From JAOAFX01 sp049700315 (GTDB lineage: Bacteria > Hydrothermota > Tepidihabitantia > SM23-42 > JAOAFX01): a stretch of DNA of 13,078 nt. The translations under genes and the position numbers were made by a program. The stretch covers positions 1 to 13,078 of the forward strand of contig JBNAVN010000060.1 of assembly GCA_049700315.1 (NCBI GenBank), in the 5' to 3' direction. The notes under the pieces were generated by a model, which was not told the DNA's origin, did not search any database, and saw only the letters and a program-made list of their open reading frames with translations. Below are positions 12,898 to 13,078 of the stretch, one piece after another; within the stretch, counting starts at the first letter, position 1; every line of letters begins with the position of its first letter.

Positions 12898-13078
12898 CTA
12901 TCGTATAAGGACTGCTTTTTCTACCTTGCTGTCATTTTCAGTTTGCAAACGTACAAAATAAACACCCGCTGGCAACCGACGGCCTGAATCATCATCGCCA
13001 TACCAAACGACCTGGTTAAATGATTGAATTCCGCCATCCGCCAAGTTGCGTGGCGGATGATTGGCGGATAAATGGTTA
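12898..13078 (-). CDS. 3' end of a secreted protein gene: C-terminal sorting domain (partial)
   Basis: An open minus-strand frame runs from the window edge to TAG at 12898-12900, giving about 59 residues. The end reads W-Y-G-D-D-D-S-G-R-R-L-P-A-G-V-Y-F-V-R-L, then K-V-E-K-A-V-L-I-R. This is the same T9SS-like/FlgD-Ig-like tail as in the neighbouring genes, so the protein is exported, but its functional part lies outside the window. The preceding residues (N-H-L-S-A-N-H-P-P-R-N-L-A-D-G-G-I-Q-S) are encoded by a TCCGCCA/TGGCGGA palindromic repeat and replace the usual loop. The gap to the subtilisin gene contains that gene's promoter, so this gene is probably a separate unit. Confidence 0.8.
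   Translation of the reverse strand, partial: NHLSANHPPRNLADGGIQSFNQVVWYGDDDSGRRLPAGVYFVRLQTENDSKVEKAVLIR
13030..13068. repeat. Double TCCGCCA / TGGCGGA palindrome inside the coding sequence
   Basis: TCCGCCA occurs twice in tandem (13030-13036 and 13037-13043), and its complement TGGCGGA occurs twice (13051-13057 and 13062-13068), so two nested hairpins are possible. The unit is seven bases long, like the tandem arrays elsewhere in the window. It keeps the frame of the partial sorting-domain gene. Confidence 0.7.

Overview
The window is a one-way block. All supportable genes lie on the minus strand, so they read from high to low coordinates, and all large products look exported. In transcription order they are: the 3' end of an unidentified gene carrying a C-terminal sorting tail (12898-13078); a ~1,530-residue KP-43-like subtilisin (8136-12722); an M28 zinc aminopeptidase of ~990 residues (4993-7962); a 32-codon gene whose product resembles one unit of an MshEN/GspE-N domain (4885-4983); a 520-residue sialidase-fold (Asp-box) beta-propeller (3215-4777); and a ~980-residue protein with 14 Asp boxes (223-3171) whose frame is broken close to the left edge and continues in another frame off the window. 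No gene is supportable on the plus strand.

Organism: four products end in a tail of the T9SS type A / FlgD-Ig-like kind (a W-x-G-x-D-D-x-G-R-x-L-x-x-G-[IV]-Y-F block or a variant, then a basic-hydrophobic end). Multi-domain secreted hydrolases, Asp-box propellers, moderately AT-rich DNA and Shine-Dalgarno-led starts fit an uncultivated bacterium of the FCB group or a neighbouring candidate phylum (WOR-3/Stahlbacteria, Cloacimonadota or similar). This is inference from protein style; no rRNA or core gene is present to fix taxonomy.

Transcription: the subtilisin gene has a good sigma70-type promoter (TTGACA-16-TATTAT) and a leader with a perfect 12-nt anti-Shine-Dalgarno match and a possible 12-codon upstream ORF. 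It is closed by two hairpins, the second a convincing intrinsic terminator. The M28 gene and the small gene overlap at their signals (the small gene's ribosome site contains the M28 stop codon). A near-consensus promoter (TTGACT-16-TATAAT) starts a two-gene unit of Asp-box proteins.

The most unusual structure is repetitive. Degenerate heptanucleotide tandem arrays (TACTGAC, AATTGCA, GGTATCA, AGAAAAC, ATTGCGG types) and short palindromes built on TCCGCCA/TGGCGGA or GCAAGGCT/AGCCTTGC sit inside reading frames rather than between genes. They make up much of the signal-peptide region of the 520-residue protein and expand a loop of the M28 protein's sorting domain. Together with the MshEN-like microprotein and the single-base frame break near position 234, these deserve the closest look. 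Functionally the block looks like part of an exoproteome, with extracellular protein degradation (endoprotease plus aminopeptidase) next to propeller proteins of unknown ligand.
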